Counted from the first letter of the stretch, positions 34,899 through 43,604 are shown. The stretch: 64,000 nucleotides of DNA from Pseudonocardia sediminis (GCF_004217185.1 NZ_SHKL01000001.1:5392001-5456000); one strand, 5' to 3'. The notes: a model not told the origin generated them from the sequence alone. Made by a program: numbers and translations.

Positions 34899-36167
34899 TC
34901 AGCGCGGGCTGCTGGCCTGGTGCGCCTGGCCGACGACGTCGTCGGTACGCGCCGCCGGGAGGTAGATGCGGAAGATCGGCGGGCGGGCGCGGGAGAGCTC
35001 CAGGCGTCCGCCGTCGGCCTCGACCAGCGCCCGGGCCAGGGCCAGTCCCAGACCCGTCGACGACTGAGCGGAGACGCCCCGGTCGAACACGTGCGGGACG
35101 AGGTCCTGCGGGACCCCGGGGCCGGTGTCGCTGACCTCGATCAGCAACGCGTTCTCCCCGGCCCGCGCGCTGATCGTCACCGGGCCCTCGCCGTGCTGGA
35201 TCGCGTTGTCGACGAGCGCGCCGACCGCCTCGCGCACCCTCGCGGCGGTGACCCGGGCGAGCATCCCCTCCGGGGCGCGCACCCGCAGCGACCGCCCGGC
35301 CGCGGTGAGGGCGCCGCGCCACTCGTCGGCGACGGCGTCGAGCTCCTCCTTCAGATCCATCGGCTCGGCCCCCGCCGCGCGGGCGGCGCGGGCGGCCTCG
35401 AGGAGCTCGTCGAGGACGGCGGAGAGGCGCTCGGTCTGCTCGATCGCGGCGAAGGCCTCGCGGCGGGCGTCCGGGTCGGGGTGGGTGGAGAGCTCGTCGA
35501 GGCGCAGCTGCAGGGCGGTGATCCGGCTGCGCAGCTGGTGCGAGACGTCGCCGACCAGCACCCGTTCGCGCTGCATGAGCTGGGCCAGTGCCGTCGCGGA
35601 GCTGTCGAGCACCTCGGAGACGCGGTCCAGCTCGGCGATGTCGTAGCGGGCCGGTGCGCGGCGGAAGTCCCCCGCCCCGAGGCGCGCGGCGCGGGCCGCG
35701 ACGTCGCGCAACGGCTCGGCCAGGCGGCGGGCGGTCAGCGTCGCGACGATCGCCCCGCTCGTCACCGAGATCAGCACCAGCAGCGCGACGACGGCGACGA
35801 CCTGCGTCTGCTGCGCCCGCATCACCGACTTCGGCTGGGCGAGGGTGATCGTCCCGCCGGGTCCGAACGGCAGCGACTCGACGACCGGGTCGGTGACCTC
35901 GGGGACCCCGAACACCTGTGACGGCCGGTCCACCCGGTCGATCTCCAGACGGCTGTTGGCGGGGATGGCCAGCTCGATCGTCGCCGGGTCGGGGACCTGG
36001 TCGACGTTGTCCTCCAGGCTCTCGGTGAGCTGCTCGAGGCGCTGGGTCAGCTCGGCGCGGGTGAAGTCCTCCACCAGTCGCCACGTGGCCACGACGAGCG
36101 GGCCGCCGAGTGCGAGCGCGGTGATCGCGACGACGAGGAGCGTGGAGAGCAGGATCCGCCGGCGCAC
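34899..36167 (-). CDS. HAMP-containing sensor histidine kinase
   Basis: 422-residue membrane kinase: helix 1 (LLSTLLVVAITALALGGPLVV), an extracellular loop of about 85 residues, helix 2 (VVAVVALLVLISVTSGAIVA), a HAMP linker, then HisKA and HATPase domains. The phospho-acceptor segment reads VSHQLRSRITALQ; the usual Pro of HxLRTPL is replaced by Arg. N-box VDNAIQHGEG and G-box VSDTGPGVP are intact, so kinase activity is likely. GTG at 36167, 13 bases after the OmpR-type regulator, its cognate partner. The signal is unknown. Confidence 0.92.
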   Translation of the reverse strand: MRRRILLSTLLVVAITALALGGPLVVATWRLVEDFTRAELTQRLEQLTESLEDNVDQVPDPATIELAIPANSRLEIDRVDRPSQVFGVPEVTDPVVESLPFGPGGTITLAQPKSVMRAQQTQVVAVVALLVLISVTSGAIVATLTARRLAEPLRDVAARAARLGAGDFRRAPARYDIAELDRVSEVLDSSATALAQLMQRERVLVGDVSHQLRSRITALQLRLDELSTHPDPDARREAFAAIEQTERLSAVLDELLEAARAARAAGAEPMDLKEELDAVADEWRGALTAAGRSLRVRAPEGMLARVTAARVREAVGALVDNAIQHGEGPVTISARAGENALLIEVSDTGPGVPQDLVPHVFDRGVSAQSSTGLGLALARALVEADGGRLELSRARPPIFRIYLPAARTDDVVGQAHQASSPR

Positions 36168-36180
36168 GTCTCTCGTCCGA

Positions 36181-36837
36181 TCAGTCGTGGTTGAAGCGGA
36201 AGCCGACGCCGCGCACGGTCGCGATCCGCCGTTCGCCGCCGATCTTGCGGCGCAGCCAGGACATGTGCATGTCCAGCGTCTTGGACGACTTCATGTCCGC
36301 GTCGCCCCACACGGTGTGCAGGATCTCCTCGCGGGTCACGACCTGCCCGGAGTGCAGCATCAGTACCCGGAGCAGCTCGAACTCCTTGTTCGCGAGCGTC
36401 ACCTCGTCACCGTCGAGCAGGACGCGACGGCCGGAGAGCTCCATCCGCAGCCCGTCCACCTCGACGACGTCCTGGGTGCGGCGGCGCAGCAGCGCGCGGA
36501 CCCGCGCCAGCAGCTCGGCCAGGCGGAACGGCTTGGAGACGTAGTCGTCGGCGCCGGCGTCGAGCCCGACCACGAAGTCGACCTCGTCGGTGCGGGCGGT
36601 GAGCATCAGGACCGGCAGGTCGGCGAAGTCGGTGCGAATCCGCCGGCACACCTCCAGCCCGTCCATGCCGGGCAGCCCGAGGTCGAGCACGAGGAGGTCG
36701 ACCGGCACGCGGCCGACGTGGTCGAGCGCCGCGAGCCCGTCGCCGACGACCTGCACCTCGTAGCCCTCGCGTTGCAGGGCCCGGGACAGCGGTTCGGCGA
36801 TGGCCGCGTCGTCCTCGGCCAGCACGACGGTGGTCAC
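36181..36837 (-). CDS. OmpR/PhoB-family response regulator
   Basis: 218 residues. The receiver (VLAEDDAAIAEPLSRAL ... LLVLDLGLPGMDG with acceptor Asp near residue 50; LTARTDEVDFVVGLDAGADDYVSKPF) is followed by a winged helix (LANKEFELLRVLMLHSGQVV ... SWLRRKIGGERRI). All phosphotransfer residues are present. The GTG at 36837 gives the usual TTVVLAEDD start; ATG at 36849 is an alternative. First gene of the pair with the HAMP kinase; divergent from hisN. Confidence 0.93.
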   Translation of the reverse strand: MTTVVLAEDDAAIAEPLSRALQREGYEVQVVGDGLAALDHVGRVPVDLLVLDLGLPGMDGLEVCRRIRTDFADLPVLMLTARTDEVDFVVGLDAGADDYVSKPFRLAELLARVRALLRRRTQDVVEVDGLRMELSGRRVLLDGDEVTLANKEFELLRVLMLHSGQVVTREEILHTVWGDADMKSSKTLDMHMSWLRRKIGGERRIATVRGVGFRFNHD

Positions 36838-36900
36838 GATGGCGAGCATAGGCCGCTGCGGCGTCCGCGCGCCGGAACGGGCCTGGCATGCTCGGCCGAC

Positions 36901-37707
36901 GTGGACGACGCCCGTGACACCTCGCTGACCCACGACCTCGAGCTCGCCCTGCGGCTCGCCGACCTCGCCGACGCGATCACGCTGCCCCGCTTCCGCGCCG
37001 CCGATCTGAAGGTCGACCGCAAACCCGACCGCACCCCGGTGACCGACGCCGACACCGCGGCCGAGGACGCCCTGCGCGCCGTGCTGGGCGACGAGCGGCC
37101 CGCCGACGCCGTGCTCGGCGAGGAGCGCGGGGACACCGGCACCTCGGCGAACGGCCGCGGCTGGGTGCTCGACCCGATCGACGGCACCAAGAACTTCTCC
37201 CGCGGCATGCCGGTGTGGGCCACGCTGATCGCCCTGACCGTCGACGGGCGGCCGTCGCTCGGCGTGGTCAGCGCCCCGGCACTCGGGCAGCGCTGGTGGG
37301 CCGCGGCCGGGTCCGGCGCCTGGGCCGCGGGGACCGGGGAGGAGCCGCGACGGATCTCCGTGTCCGGCGTCGCCGACCTCGCAGACGCCTACGTCTCGAC
37401 CACGAACCTCAACACCTTCCGCGAGAACGACGCCCTACCCGGCTGGCTCGCCCTGGCCGACGCCTGCTGGGAGACCCGCGCGTTCGGCGACTTCTGGCAG
37501 CACTGCCTCGTCGCCGAGGGAGTGATCGACCTGGTCGCCGAGCCGGCCGCCAGCACCTGGGACCTGGCCGCACCGGCCGCGATCGTCGCCGAGGCCGGTG
37601 GCCGGATGACGGACCTGTCCGGCGCCGACACCGTCACCGGCGGCCACGCCCTGACCAGCAACGGCCTCCTGCACGACGCCGCTCTCGCCGCCCTGCGCCC
37701 GGCCTGA
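36901..37707 (+). CDS. hisN: Histidinol-phosphatase, inositol monophosphatase family
   Basis: 268-residue Mg-dependent phosphatase. The metal-binding motifs are GEERGD, WVLDPIDGTKNFSRGMPVW and WDLAAPAAIVAEAGG. The LDPIDGTKNFxRGxPVWATLIAL form is characteristic of the TIGR02067 histidinol-phosphatase group, which performs the penultimate step of histidine synthesis in actinobacteria. A general inositol-phosphatase role cannot be excluded. Start GTG at 36901. The 3' end is duplicated just after the stop codon. Confidence 0.88.
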   Translation: MDDARDTSLTHDLELALRLADLADAITLPRFRAADLKVDRKPDRTPVTDADTAAEDALRAVLGDERPADAVLGEERGDTGTSANGRGWVLDPIDGTKNFSRGMPVWATLIALTVDGRPSLGVVSAPALGQRWWAAAGSGAWAAGTGEEPRRISVSGVADLADAYVSTTNLNTFRENDALPGWLALADACWETRAFGDFWQHCLVAEGVIDLVAEPAASTWDLAAPAAIVAEAGGRMTDLSGADTVTGGHALTSNGLLHDAALAALRPA

Positions 37708-37738
37708 CGCCGCCCTGGCCGCCCTGCGCTCGGCCTGA
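37687..37738 (+). repeat. Tandem duplication of the hisN 3' end
   Basis: The last seven codons with the stop (GCCGCCCTGCGCCCGGCCTG..., 37687-37707) recur 31 bases later with one change (37718-37738), again ending TGA. The copy is out of frame with hisN and non-coding. Confidence 0.75.
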
Positions 37739-37798
37739 CCCGGCGCCGGGCCCGACGCCGGAGGTCGGCCCGACGCCGGTAGGCCCGCCGACGCCCGC

Positions 37799-37844
37799 CG
37801 AGCGTCACGAAACGGCGCACCGCCCGACCACTTCGTGACGCTCG
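37799..37844. terminator. 13-bp hairpin downstream of hisN
   Basis: CGAGCGTCACGAA (37799-37811) pairs perfectly with TTCGTGACGCTCG (37832-37844), loop 20 nt. Probably the hisN terminator. Confidence 0.65.
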
Positions 37845-37870
37845 ATCCCGAGGGGCCGGCGGCGCGACGT

Positions 37871-37915
37871 CGAGTGTCACGAGATGGCGATGCGACAACC
37901 ATGGCGTGACTCTCG
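37871..37915. repeat. Second, related hairpin before the MaoC gene
   Basis: CGAGTGTCACG (37871-37881) pairs with CGTGACTCTCG (37905-37915) with one mismatch. The arms are near copies of those of the hairpin at 37799, so the two look like diverged copies of one palindromic element. Confidence 0.55.
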
Positions 37916-37976
37916 GTCCGGTGATCCGGATCCCCTCCGCGACCGGTTCGTCGTCGTCACGGATACCGTGACCGGC

Positions 37977-38423
37977 GTGCCGGAGATCGCTTTCGAGGAC
38001 CTGACCCCGGGCCGGGTGTTCGACCTGGGGACCGTCGTGATCGACCGCGACGAGATGATCGAGTTCGCGCGGCGGTTCGACCCGCAGCCGTTCCACCTCG
38101 ACGAGGCCGCCGGCAAGGAGTCCGTCTTCGGGCAGCTCGCCGCGTCCGGGTGGTTCACCGGTTCGCTGTGGATGCGTGCCTACGTCGACGAGCTGCTCCT
38201 GCGCTCGACCGCCCTCGGATCCCCCGGCGGCGACGAGATCGCCTGGCCACTCCCGGTCTTCGCCGGGGACGAGCTGCACGCCTCGATGGAGGTCGTCGAG
38301 GCCCGCCGATCGCGCAGCCGTCCGGAGATGGGGCTCATCACGCTCCGGGCCTTCATGCACCGCGGTGACGACGTGGTCTACCGCGCGCGGTTCACCGGGA
38401 TGTTCGGCGTCCGAGAGGTCTGA
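37977..38423 (+). CDS. MaoC-family dehydratase-like (hotdog) protein
   Basis: 148-residue single-hotdog protein. The motif FARRFDPQPFHLDEAAGKES carries the D and H of the hydratase-2 type active site (DxxxxH), and FGQLAASGWFTGSLWMR follows. It probably hydrates or dehydrates an acyl-CoA. The GTG at 37977 (VPEIAFEDLTPG) is used; GTG at 37968 is equally possible. No operon partner; downstream genes are convergent. Confidence 0.87.
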   Translation: MPEIAFEDLTPGRVFDLGTVVIDRDEMIEFARRFDPQPFHLDEAAGKESVFGQLAASGWFTGSLWMRAYVDELLLRSTALGSPGGDEIAWPLPVFAGDELHASMEVVEARRSRSRPEMGLITLRAFMHRGDDVVYRARFTGMFGVREV

Positions 38424-38429
38424 ACGGGG

Positions 38430-39017
38430 TCAGCCCGCGGCGCGGGAGCGCATCGTGGTGATCACCATCGATGCGAGCTGCGCGGCTTTCTCGCATCGCT
38501 GCTCGATCCCCGTCGTGGGCAGACCGGGAGCCTTCGTCACGTTGTCGGAGTATGTCAGGACGACTGTTGCGTTAGGGGCGGCGTCGACCGCCAGGTTGCA
38601 ACTCGGATCGTCTCCCGTCAACGAATACCGGAACTGCACGGCCCCGTATCCATCGACGGTGATGATCTGTGGGTCCTGATAGCCCTCGCTCTGCCCGACG
38701 AAAAGAGGATCCTGCGGATCGAACTGACCGATCGGGTTCTGCGGCTGCACGCGGACGCTCCAGAACTCACCCTGCTTTGACCCCCATGAGCAAGAGCTCG
38801 CTGTTGGGTCCGAAGCCTCAGATGGGTCAACGGTGCCCGGCCCGGCGTTGAGGACCTCGCGCTGGGCGTTGTTCAGCGTGTCGCAGGCAGTGGTACTTCC
38901 GACGGGCAATTCACCGGGTCGGGTAGGAAACCGACTACTCGATGACCCCGGAGTGGAGCAGGCCGACAGGAACGTGCACACCAGGAAGACGCCGACGACC
39001 GAGCCTCGCATCCTCAC
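38430..39017 (-). CDS. DUF3558-family lipoprotein
   Basis: 195 residues with a signal peptide and lipobox (VVGVFLVCTFLSAC, lipidated Cys at residue 20), then a Ser-rich linker and the DUF3558 body (ACDTLNNAQREVL ... SCSWGSKQGEFWSVRV ... ATVVLTYSDNVTKAPGLP). It is exported and anchored to the outer face of the membrane; function unknown. Base composition is clearly less GC-rich than its neighbours. The GTG at 39017 overlaps the upstream gene (GTGA); ATG at 39011 is an alternative start. Confidence 0.88.
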   Translation of the reverse strand: MRMRGSVVGVFLVCTFLSACSTPGSSSSRFPTRPGELPVGSTTACDTLNNAQREVLNAGPGTVDPSEASDPTASSCSWGSKQGEFWSVRVQPQNPIGQFDPQDPLFVGQSEGYQDPQIITVDGYGAVQFRYSLTGDDPSCNLAVDAAPNATVVLTYSDNVTKAPGLPTTGIEQRCEKAAQLASMVITTMRSRAAG

Positions 39018-39448
39018 GAGACGGGTCCGTCGAGCTTGCCGGTGTCAGTCCTCTTGAAGTCTTTGTAGATGGCGTCATCGGTGTGTCCGTACTGCCTCGC
39101 AGCCTCGGCCAACTGCTCACCGGCCAGTCGAAGATCGGCGATATAGGCCGAGCATGGCTGCAACATCGCTTCGATCTTTGTGTTGAACGACAGCTGAGCC
39201 GGGCCGGAAACCGGATCGTCACTGCAGCGCCCTATCCACACCCCGTGCCCCGGCTCGCCCATTCGCCCCGGCAGCGGCGTCGACGCCGGCTTCTTCATGA
39301 CGACGCTGAGCTGCTTGTCCAACTCGGCCGCCTCGGTCAGGAGCACGTCGCGCGCTTTCAGCACCGTGTCCCGATCGACTTGCATGAGGACGTCGTCGAC
39401 GGAGGACTGCAGGGCCGGGTTGGTGATCCGGGGCACCGGGCTGGTCAC
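39014..39448 (-). CDS. Small helical protein paired with a DUF3558 lipoprotein
   Basis: 144 residues, mostly helical by eye (SVDDVLMQVDRDTVLKARD; YIADLRLAGEQLAEAARQYG), no signal peptide and two cysteines. Proteins of this size and pattern often precede DUF3558 lipoproteins in Pseudonocardiales and recall WXG/ESX-type helical proteins, though the W-x-G turn is absent. It is coupled to the lipoprotein gene by a 4-base overlap and shares its lower GC. No function assigned. Confidence 0.75.
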   Translation of the reverse strand: MTSPVPRITNPALQSSVDDVLMQVDRDTVLKARDVLLTEAAELDKQLSVVMKKPASTPLPGRMGEPGHGVWIGRCSDDPVSGPAQLSFNTKIEAMLQPCSAYIADLRLAGEQLAEAARQYGHTDDAIYKDFKRTDTGKLDGPVS

Positions 39449-39563
39449 GGGCGGGAGAGTACCGGCCGTCGGTGCTCCGCACGGCCGTTCGGCGCAACTC
39501 GGTCGTGCCCGTCGGGTCTGGGTTCGGGAGTCGGCGCGACGGGCGAGGCGGGGCGGGGGCGAG

Positions 39564-39752
39564 ATGTCGGACCACGTGATGCTCGGCGAGGTGGAGACCC
39601 ACTACGACCGCACCGGGACGGGCGACCCGCTCGTCCTGCTGCATCCCGGCGGCGTCGACTCGCGGGTGTTCGCCACCCTCGTGCCGGATCTGGCGGAGGA
39701 CTTCGAGGTCTTCCGACCCGACCGTCGCGGGCACGGCCGCACCCCCGACGTC
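39564..39752 (+). pseudogene. Truncated alpha/beta hydrolase (N-terminal 63 codons)
   Basis: The frame from ATG 39564 reads MLGEVETHYDRTGTGDPLVL, LHPGGVDSRVFATLVPDLAE and FRPDRRGHGRTPDV, the first strands and oxyanion region of an alpha/beta hydrolase. Homology then stops: the nucleophile elbow, acid and His are missing and the frame continues as low-complexity RHPVRHPVRPGRV before running into the neighbouring gene. The 3' two thirds were probably deleted. Confidence 0.7.
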
Positions 39753-39805
39753 GCTGCTCGTCACCCGGTTCGTCACCCTGTTCGCCCGGGTCGGGTAGGG
39801 CGGCG

Positions 39806-40474
39806 TCAGCGCAGGCGGCGGGCGCGCAGGACGACGTCGTGGGTGTGGTGCGCGCCGGCCCCGTCCTCGGGTGCGTCGGCGCGGGGCCGCTCCTCGTCGA
39901 CCTCGACGGCCCAGTCGTCGCCGAGCAGGGCGGCGACCATCGACGGCCAGACGTAGTCGGCCGGGTCGAAGCGACCGTCCTCGGGCTCGTGGTCCTCCAT
40001 CCCAGCGTGGTGGACCAGCACCAGCAGACCCCCGGGTGCGACGGCCGCCAGCAACGCCGTCTCGGCGGCGGCGTCGGGGGTGCGGAGCAGGGCCGGGTAC
40101 TGCGCGGAGACCAGGTCGAACGACGCCGGCGGGAGCCCGGACTCGGCCAGCCCGGCGTGCACCCAGCGGACGGTCACCCCGGCGTCGCTGGCATGCCCGG
40201 CCGCCCGTTCCAGCGCCACGCCGGAGACCTCGAGCGCGGTCACATCCCAGCCACGGCGCGCGAGCCAGACGGCGTCGGCACCCTCGCCGCAGCCGACGTC
40301 GAGCACCCGTCCGGGCGCGAGATCGGCGACCTCGGCCACCAGCGCCCCGTTGGGCGCACCGCTCCAGAGCTGCTCCCGGTCGGCGTACATCCGGTCCCAC
40401 TCCGCGGCCACCGCCGGATCCCCGGCGTACCCGTCGGCGGTGGGTGACGGTCCGGCTGCGATGTCATCGGTCAT
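39806..40474 (-). CDS. Class I SAM-dependent methyltransferase
   Basis: 222 residues with a Rossmann methyltransferase fold: motif I VLDVGCGEGADAVWLA, an acidic end of strand 2 (VTALEVSG), FDLVSAQYPALL and GGLLVLVHHAG. The substrate is unknown; the form resembles small-molecule methyltransferases. ATG at 40474 with GAGGGTGG upstream. A TetR gene lies directly upstream on the same strand and may control it. Confidence 0.88.
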   Translation of the reverse strand: MTDDIAAGPSPTADGYAGDPAVAAEWDRMYADREQLWSGAPNGALVAEVADLAPGRVLDVGCGEGADAVWLARRGWDVTALEVSGVALERAAGHASDAGVTVRWVHAGLAESGLPPASFDLVSAQYPALLRTPDAAAETALLAAVAPGGLLVLVHHAGMEDHEPEDGRFDPADYVWPSMVAALLGDDWAVEVDEERPRADAPEDGAGAHHTHDVVLRARRLR

Positions 40475-40539
40475 GGGCACCACCCTCGTCCGCGACGCCA
40501 CCGCTGCGCAAAGGGCCTTGCCGGATCGGCAAGACGAGC

Positions 40540-41160
40540 TCAGGAGCCGCCCAGGGCCAGCCCGGCCAGGAACGCCACGTAGGTCGCCCGCAGCTCGTCG
40601 CGCACCCGCGGGCGTTCGGACTCCGCAGTCTCGGCGAGGAGCTGACCGGTCGTCCCGAGCATGCCGAACACCATGCTGACCAGGGTCCCGGTGACCGGAC
40701 CGGGGATCGTGCCCGCGCGCTCCATCTCGTGCAGGACGTTCCGGATCAGGACGATCGCGTACTCCTCCTCGCACGCCCGCCAGGCCTGCCAGCCCAGCGC
40801 GATCGGCGCCTCCCGGAACACCAGGCCGCCGTAGACCGGGTCGGAGCACATGAGGAGGAACTCGTCGATCACCGCGAGGCCGGCCGTCGCCGGGTCGGTG
40901 GTCGCCGAGAGCTCGACGAAACGCGCGTGCAGCCGGTCGTGACCGGCCCGCTCCAGCCGGTCGATCAGCGCCGTCATCACCGCGGCCTTGTTCGCGAAGT
41001 GGTGGTAGATCGCGCCCTTGGTCACCCGCGCGGCGGCCGCGACCTCGTCCAGGGACGTCGACCCGTAGCCCTTCTCGCAGAACAGGGTCGCCGCACAGTC
41101 GAGCACCGCGTCCCGGGTGGACTCGGTGTACTCGGCGCGACGGGACCTGACGGGCGGCAT
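40540..41160 (-). CDS. TetR-family regulator
   Basis: 206 residues: helix-turn-helix in RDAVLDCAATLFCEKGYGST and SLDEVAAAARVTKGAIYHHFANK, then an all-helical ligand domain containing EFLLMCSDPVYGGLVFREAP, usual in this family. ATG at 41160. It lies 16 bases from the HMG-CoA-lyase-like gene and upstream of the methyltransferase on the same strand. Target genes are unknown. Confidence 0.9.
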   Translation of the reverse strand: MPPVRSRRAEYTESTRDAVLDCAATLFCEKGYGSTSLDEVAAAARVTKGAIYHHFANKAAVMTALIDRLERAGHDRLHARFVELSATTDPATAGLAVIDEFLLMCSDPVYGGLVFREAPIALGWQAWRACEEEYAIVLIRNVLHEMERAGTIPGPVTGTLVSMVFGMLGTTGQLLAETAESERPRVRDELRATYVAFLAGLALGGS

Positions 41161-41176
41161 GCTCCGAGCATATGAC

Positions 41177-42148
41177 CTACTCCGGGTACGGCCCTCGGTC
41201 CGCGGCCGGGGTGAGCGCCCGGACCACCCGCGACGGCGACGGTCGCCCCAGGTGCCCGGCCATCCACACGCTCGTCGCGACCAGGGCGTCGAGGTCCACG
41301 CCGTGAGCGATGCCGAGGCCGTCGAGCATCCAGACCAGGTCCTCGGTGGCGAGGTTCCCGGTCGCCGACCCCGCGTACGGGCAGCCGCCGAGCCCGCCCG
41401 CGCTGGCGTCGACCGTCGTCACGCCGTGGCGCAGTGCGGCGAGGGTGTTGGACAGGGCCTGGCCGTAGGTGTCGTGGAAGTGCACGGCCAGCGTCTCCGG
41501 CCCCAGGCCCAGGGCGCCGCAGGCGTCGAGGACGGCGCCGACGTGCCCCGGTGTGGCGACGCCGATCGTGTCGCCGAGCGAGAGCTGGTCGCAGCCCATG
41601 GCCATCAGGCGCTCGCCGACCGCGGCGGCCTGCGCCGGGTCGACGCCGCCCTCCCAGGGGTCGCCGAAGACCATCGAGACGTAGGCACGCACCCGCAGCC
41701 CGTTCTCCACGGCGCGGGTGACGACGGGCTCGAACATCGCGAACTGCTCGTCGAGGGAGCGGTTGAGGTTGCGCTGCGCGAACGTCTCGGTGGCGCTGGC
41801 GAACACCGCCGCGTGCGTCACCCCCGCCTCCAGGGCGCGGTCGAGGCCGCGCTCGTTCGGCACCAGCACCGGGTAGTCGAGGCCGTCGCGGCGGGTCAGG
41901 ACGTCGAGCAGCTCGGCGGCGTCGGCGAGCTGGGGCACCCACTTCGGGTGCACGAAGCTCGTCGCCTCCAGCGTGCGCAGACCGGCGTCGGCGAGGCGGT
42001 CGAGGAACTCCGCCTTCACCGCGACCGGCACGACAGCGGACTCGTTCTGCAACCCGTCGCGCGGTCCGACCTCGTAGATCTCGACACGCTCGGGCAGGCC
42101 CGGCTCGGCGACCGTCATCGGAAGGGCGCGCGGCCCGGTCTGGCTCAC
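41177..42148 (-). CDS. Hydroxymethylglutaryl-CoA lyase-family protein
   Basis: 323-residue TIM-barrel lyase (DRE-TIM family). VEIYEVGPRDGLQNES carries the Arg-Asp pair, HFHDTYGQALSN the metal His residues, and GGLGGCPYAGSATGN the catalytic Cys, all intact. It would cleave HMG-CoA to acetoacetate and acetyl-CoA in leucine breakdown, or a related acyl-CoA. The GTG at 42148 overlaps the PH-protein stop by 4 bases. No other leucine-degradation genes are adjacent. Confidence 0.9.
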   Translation of the reverse strand: MSQTGPRALPMTVAEPGLPERVEIYEVGPRDGLQNESAVVPVAVKAEFLDRLADAGLRTLEATSFVHPKWVPQLADAAELLDVLTRRDGLDYPVLVPNERGLDRALEAGVTHAAVFASATETFAQRNLNRSLDEQFAMFEPVVTRAVENGLRVRAYVSMVFGDPWEGGVDPAQAAAVGERLMAMGCDQLSLGDTIGVATPGHVGAVLDACGALGLGPETLAVHFHDTYGQALSNTLAALRHGVTTVDASAGGLGGCPYAGSATGNLATEDLVWMLDGLGIAHGVDLDALVATSVWMAGHLGRPSPSRVVRALTPAADRGPYPE

Positions 42149-42693
42149 GACGCCGATCTTTCCACCGGCGCGTGTTCGACCGCAGCCTCGCGCCGTCGTT
42201 CCAGGTCGCGGCTGATCTCCCGGTGCAGCAGGGCCTGCACCCGTTCGACGTCCGGGACGTCGGCGAAGCGCATCGGCTCCTCACCCCCGGCGTCGACGAG
42301 CAGCGTGCCGCACCCGGCCAGGCGTTCGCCCAGCGTGCGACGGGTCCGGACGGAGTCGACGCGGTGGATCGGGACGTCGATCCCGCTGCGCGAGAACACC
42401 CCCTCCCGCACCAGCAGACGGTGGTTGGTCACCACCAGGTGCGTGCTGCGCCAGCGCACGAGCGGGACGACGGTCCAGCGGGCGACGGCGGCCGCCGCGA
42501 GCACCGCCAGGGCCAGCCAGCCGAACGGCGCCCAGGTCTGCAGGCGCACGACCGCGCCGGCGAACGACGCGACGGCGACGGCGAGCAGGAACACCGCGGC
42601 CGGACCGACGCAGATCCGCCAGTGCGGGTGCGAGTACAGCGCGACCCGTTCGCCCTCGACCAGCAGGTCATCGGGATAGGCCACGTGTCCCAC
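42145..42693 (-). CDS. Bacterial PH-domain membrane protein (Rv3278c-type)
   Basis: 182 residues. Two adjacent membrane helices (ICVGPAAVFLLAVAVASFAG; FGWLALAVLAAAAVARWTVV) are followed by a bPH2/YdbS-like domain (STHLVVTNHRLLVREGVFSR ... VPIHRVDSVRTRRTLGERL). Function unknown; conserved between GtrA and birA in mycobacteria, which marks the return to conserved gene order after the insert. The start is ATG at 42691-42693. Confidence 0.88.
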   Translation of the reverse strand: MGHVAYPDDLLVEGERVALYSHPHWRICVGPAAVFLLAVAVASFAGAVVRLQTWAPFGWLALAVLAAAAVARWTVVPLVRWRSTHLVVTNHRLLVREGVFSRSGIDVPIHRVDSVRTRRTLGERLAGCGTLLVDAGGEEPMRFADVPDVERVQALLHREISRDLERRREAAVEHAPVERSAS

Positions 42694-42764
42694 GGTAGCC
42701 GCGCCCGGGGTGGGAGGCCGGTGACGCGCGCGGACGGGTCGGGTGAACCCTCCGACCGCGGGAG

Positions 42765-43604
42765 TCAGCGGTCGGGGTGGTCCGCGGGGCGCAGGTGCAC
42801 CACGTCGCCGGCCGCGACCGCGACCCGGTCACCGGAGGCCGGCAGCACCAGCAGGCGTCCGTGCGGGTCGACGTCCTCGGCCGTCCCGAGCAGCGCGTCG
42901 CCGTTCGGGCGCTCGACCCGGACCTGGGACCCGAGCGTCGCGCACCGGGCCCGGTAGTCGCTGCGCAGCCCGGACGCGTCGGCGTCGCCGCCGGTCTCGC
43001 GCCAGCCGGCCTCCCGCCGGTACAGGTGGGTGAGCAGCGTGGTCGCGATCTCCGGACGTCCGGCCGTCACACCCTGCGCGCCCAGCGAGGTCGCGCCCCA
43101 CGGCAGGTCGGTGGCGCTCGCCGAGACGTTGAGCCCGATCCCGAGCACCACGCCGGGCCCACCGCCGGAGACGGCCGTCATCTCGGCCAGGATCCCGGCG
43201 GCCTTGCCGCGGGCCGGTCCGAGCAGCAGGTCGTTCGGCCACTTGAGGCCGACCTGCAGGTCCGGGGCGAGCTCGCGGATCGCGTCCGCCAGCGCCACCC
43301 CCGCCAGCATCGGCAGCCAGCCGAGACGGTCGGCCGGGACGCCCTCGGGACGCCACAGCACACTCATCGTCAGACCGGACCGGGCCTTCGACGTCCAGCG
43401 GCGGTCCAGCCGCCCCCGTCCGGTGACCTGCTCCTCGGCGATCAGCACCGTGCGGTCCTCGGCACCGCGCGCGGCCGCCGCGAGCAGATCGGCGTTGGTG
43501 GACCCGGTCTGCTCGACGACGTCGAGCGCGTTCCACCCGCCGGCCGGGCGGAGCACGGTGTTGCGCAGGGACCAGGGGTCCAGCGGCGCGGGGTCGGCGT
43601 CCAT
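42765..43604 (-). CDS. birA: Biotin--[acetyl-CoA-carboxylase] ligase
   Basis: 279-residue ligase that adenylates biotin and attaches it to the carrier lysine of acyl-CoA carboxylase. The biotin loop [26 protein letters not shown] and [10 protein letters not shown] are intact. There is no N-terminal DNA-binding domain, so it is a non-repressor (group I) BirA. ATG at 43604. Divergent from accD5; its substrate AccA3 is encoded 10 kb downstream at 54047. Confidence 0.94.
   Translation of the reverse strand: MDADPAPLDPWSLRNTVLRPAGGWNALDVVEQTGSTNADLLAAAARGAEDRTVLIAEEQVTGRGRLDRRWTSKARSGLTMSVLWRPEGVPADRLGWLPMLAGVALADAIRELAPDLQVGLKWPNDLLLGPARGKAAGILAEMTAVSGGGPGVVLGIGLNVSASATDLPWGATSLGAQGVTAGRPEIATTLLTHLYRREAGWRETGGDADASGLRSDYRARCATLGSQVRVERPNGDALLGTAEDVDPHGRLLVLPASGDRVAVAAGDVVHLRPADHPDR

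Noticed and set aside
34284-42144. Accessory block as an integrative element
   Set aside because: No integrase, transposase, tRNA target or flanking direct repeats could be seen.
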